A DNA stretch of 30,440 bases, from assembly GCA_001564255.1 (NCBI GenBank), contig LKNC01000001.1, positions 1-30,440 on the forward strand, written 5' to 3'. Source of the stretch: Natrialbaceae archaeon Tc-Br11_E2g1 (lineage in GTDB: Archaea; Halobacteriota; Halobacteria; Halobacteriales; Natrialbaceae). Of the stretch, positions 29,904 through 30,440 are shown piece by piece (the stretch's first letter is position 1; every line of letters begins with the position of its first letter). The translations under genes and the position numbers were made by a program. The notes beneath the pieces were generated by a model. That model saw only the letters and a list, made by a program, of their open reading frames with translations, was not told the origin of the DNA and did no database searches.

Positions 29904-30440
29904 TGGCGGGCGAAATCGAGAGCGTCGACGAACTCGGCGACGACGAACAGGAAGCCCTAGAGACACTCCTCTTCCGGCTGGCCGACGACGAGTTCGTCTT
30001 CGCAGAACGGTACACCGAGTGGCAGGTCCGTGCCCCCACCCTCGAGTCGGACCTCGCGCTCTCGAACAACGCCCAGGACGAACTCGGCCACGCCCGGCTG
30101 TGGTACGACGTCTTAGGGGATTTCGGCCACGAGGAACACGAACTCGTCTACGAGCGCGAGCCCGGCAACTGGCGTCACAGCACCCTCGTCGAACAGGAGT
30201 TCCTCGAAGGCGACTGGGCCGACGCCATCCTGCGTCACTACCTCTACGACGTCGCCGAGGAGATCCGACTCGGGGCGCTCGAAGAGTCCAGTTACGCCAA
30301 GATCGCCGGCCGCGTCGACAAGATTCAAGACGAAGAGCGTTACCACCGCGAACACGCCGAGAGCTGGATGGAACGGCTGGCCGACGGCGAGGGCCTCGAA
30401 CAGCTCCACGAGGCCGTCGACCGCCTGTTCCCACACGCGA
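29903..30440 (+). CDS. Second PaaC-like subunit, 3' truncated by the window
   Basis: The ATG at 29903 overlaps the paaB2 stop and the frame stays open to the window edge (179 residues seen; about 80 more expected). It is PaaC-like: APTLESDLALSNNAQDELGH, LEGDWADAILRHYLYDVAEEI, and DEERYHREHAESWMERLADG. Like the first PaaC it keeps two E-x-x-H pairs (E60-x-x-H63 and E145-x-x-H148) that bacterial PaaC has lost. A paaD-like partner may follow outside the window. Confidence 0.9.
   Translation, partial: MAGEIESVDELGDDEQEALETLLFRLADDEFVFAERYTEWQVRAPTLESDLALSNNAQDELGHARLWYDVLGDFGHEEHELVYEREPGNWRHSTLVEQEFLEGDWADAILRHYLYDVAEEIRLGALEESSYAKIAGRVDKIQDEERYHREHAESWMERLADGEGLEQLHEAVDRLFPHA

Overview
The window looks like a chromosome segment of an extremely halophilic archaeon (class Halobacteria, plausibly Natrialbales). 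Evidence: high GC, strongly acidic proteins, haloarchaea-only protein families, Tat-type lipoprotein signals, and many genes whose start codon lies about 25-30 nt downstream of an archaeal TATA box (leaderless mRNAs). No rRNA, tRNA or CRISPR array was seen.

Layout. (1) 1-3712: the 3' part of a fused purine gene (purNH), an uncharacterised protein in which I see a PD-(D/E)XK nuclease-like motif, a small winged-helix-type protein, and a secreted DUF4397 protein. (2) 3889-8708, minus strand: a complete branched-chain-amino-acid-type (HAAT) ABC transporter, with both permeases fused in one protein, followed upstream by a tandem 22-bp repeat. (3) 8865-10744: an IS200/IS605 element with intact tnpA and tnpB and, at its right end, a three-stem RNA fold typical of a TnpB guide (omega/reRNA) scaffold. 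(4) 10794-15210: MaoC-like hydratase, UspA, GNAT, a duplicated EthD-like protein, an HD-domain protein and an MFS transporter. (5) 15277-22296: acyl-CoA genes (enoyl-CoA hydratase, 3-hydroxyacyl-CoA dehydrogenase, a thiolase, and a two-gene operon of SCP2-type thiolase plus an HMG-CoA-synthase-like/DUF35 fusion), interrupted by azlCD, a branched-chain amino acid exporter. (6) 22438-30440: a phenylacetate locus with paaK, a first oxygenase set (paaA, paaB, paaC, paaD split in two), a GNAT, a lone 2Fe-2S ferredoxin, the thioesterase paaI, a Bat-type HTH-10 regulator, and a second, divergent oxygenase set (paaA2, paaB2, paaC2) that runs off the window.

How it fits together. PaaK would activate phenylacetate to its CoA ester, the first diiron oxygenase would epoxidise the ring with electrons perhaps delivered through the ferredoxin, and the hydratase, dehydrogenase and thiolase genes could carry out the beta-oxidation-like lower steps; PaaI would rescue stalled CoA esters. 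The most interesting signals are the second PaaABC set, whose PaaA departs from the canonical enzyme in its active-site-proximal segment, and a 32-bp element (25 of 32 positions identical without gaps) found just upstream of both paaA promoters. One copy also overlaps the promoter of the HTH-10 regulator, which suggests an autoregulated two-oxygenase regulon.
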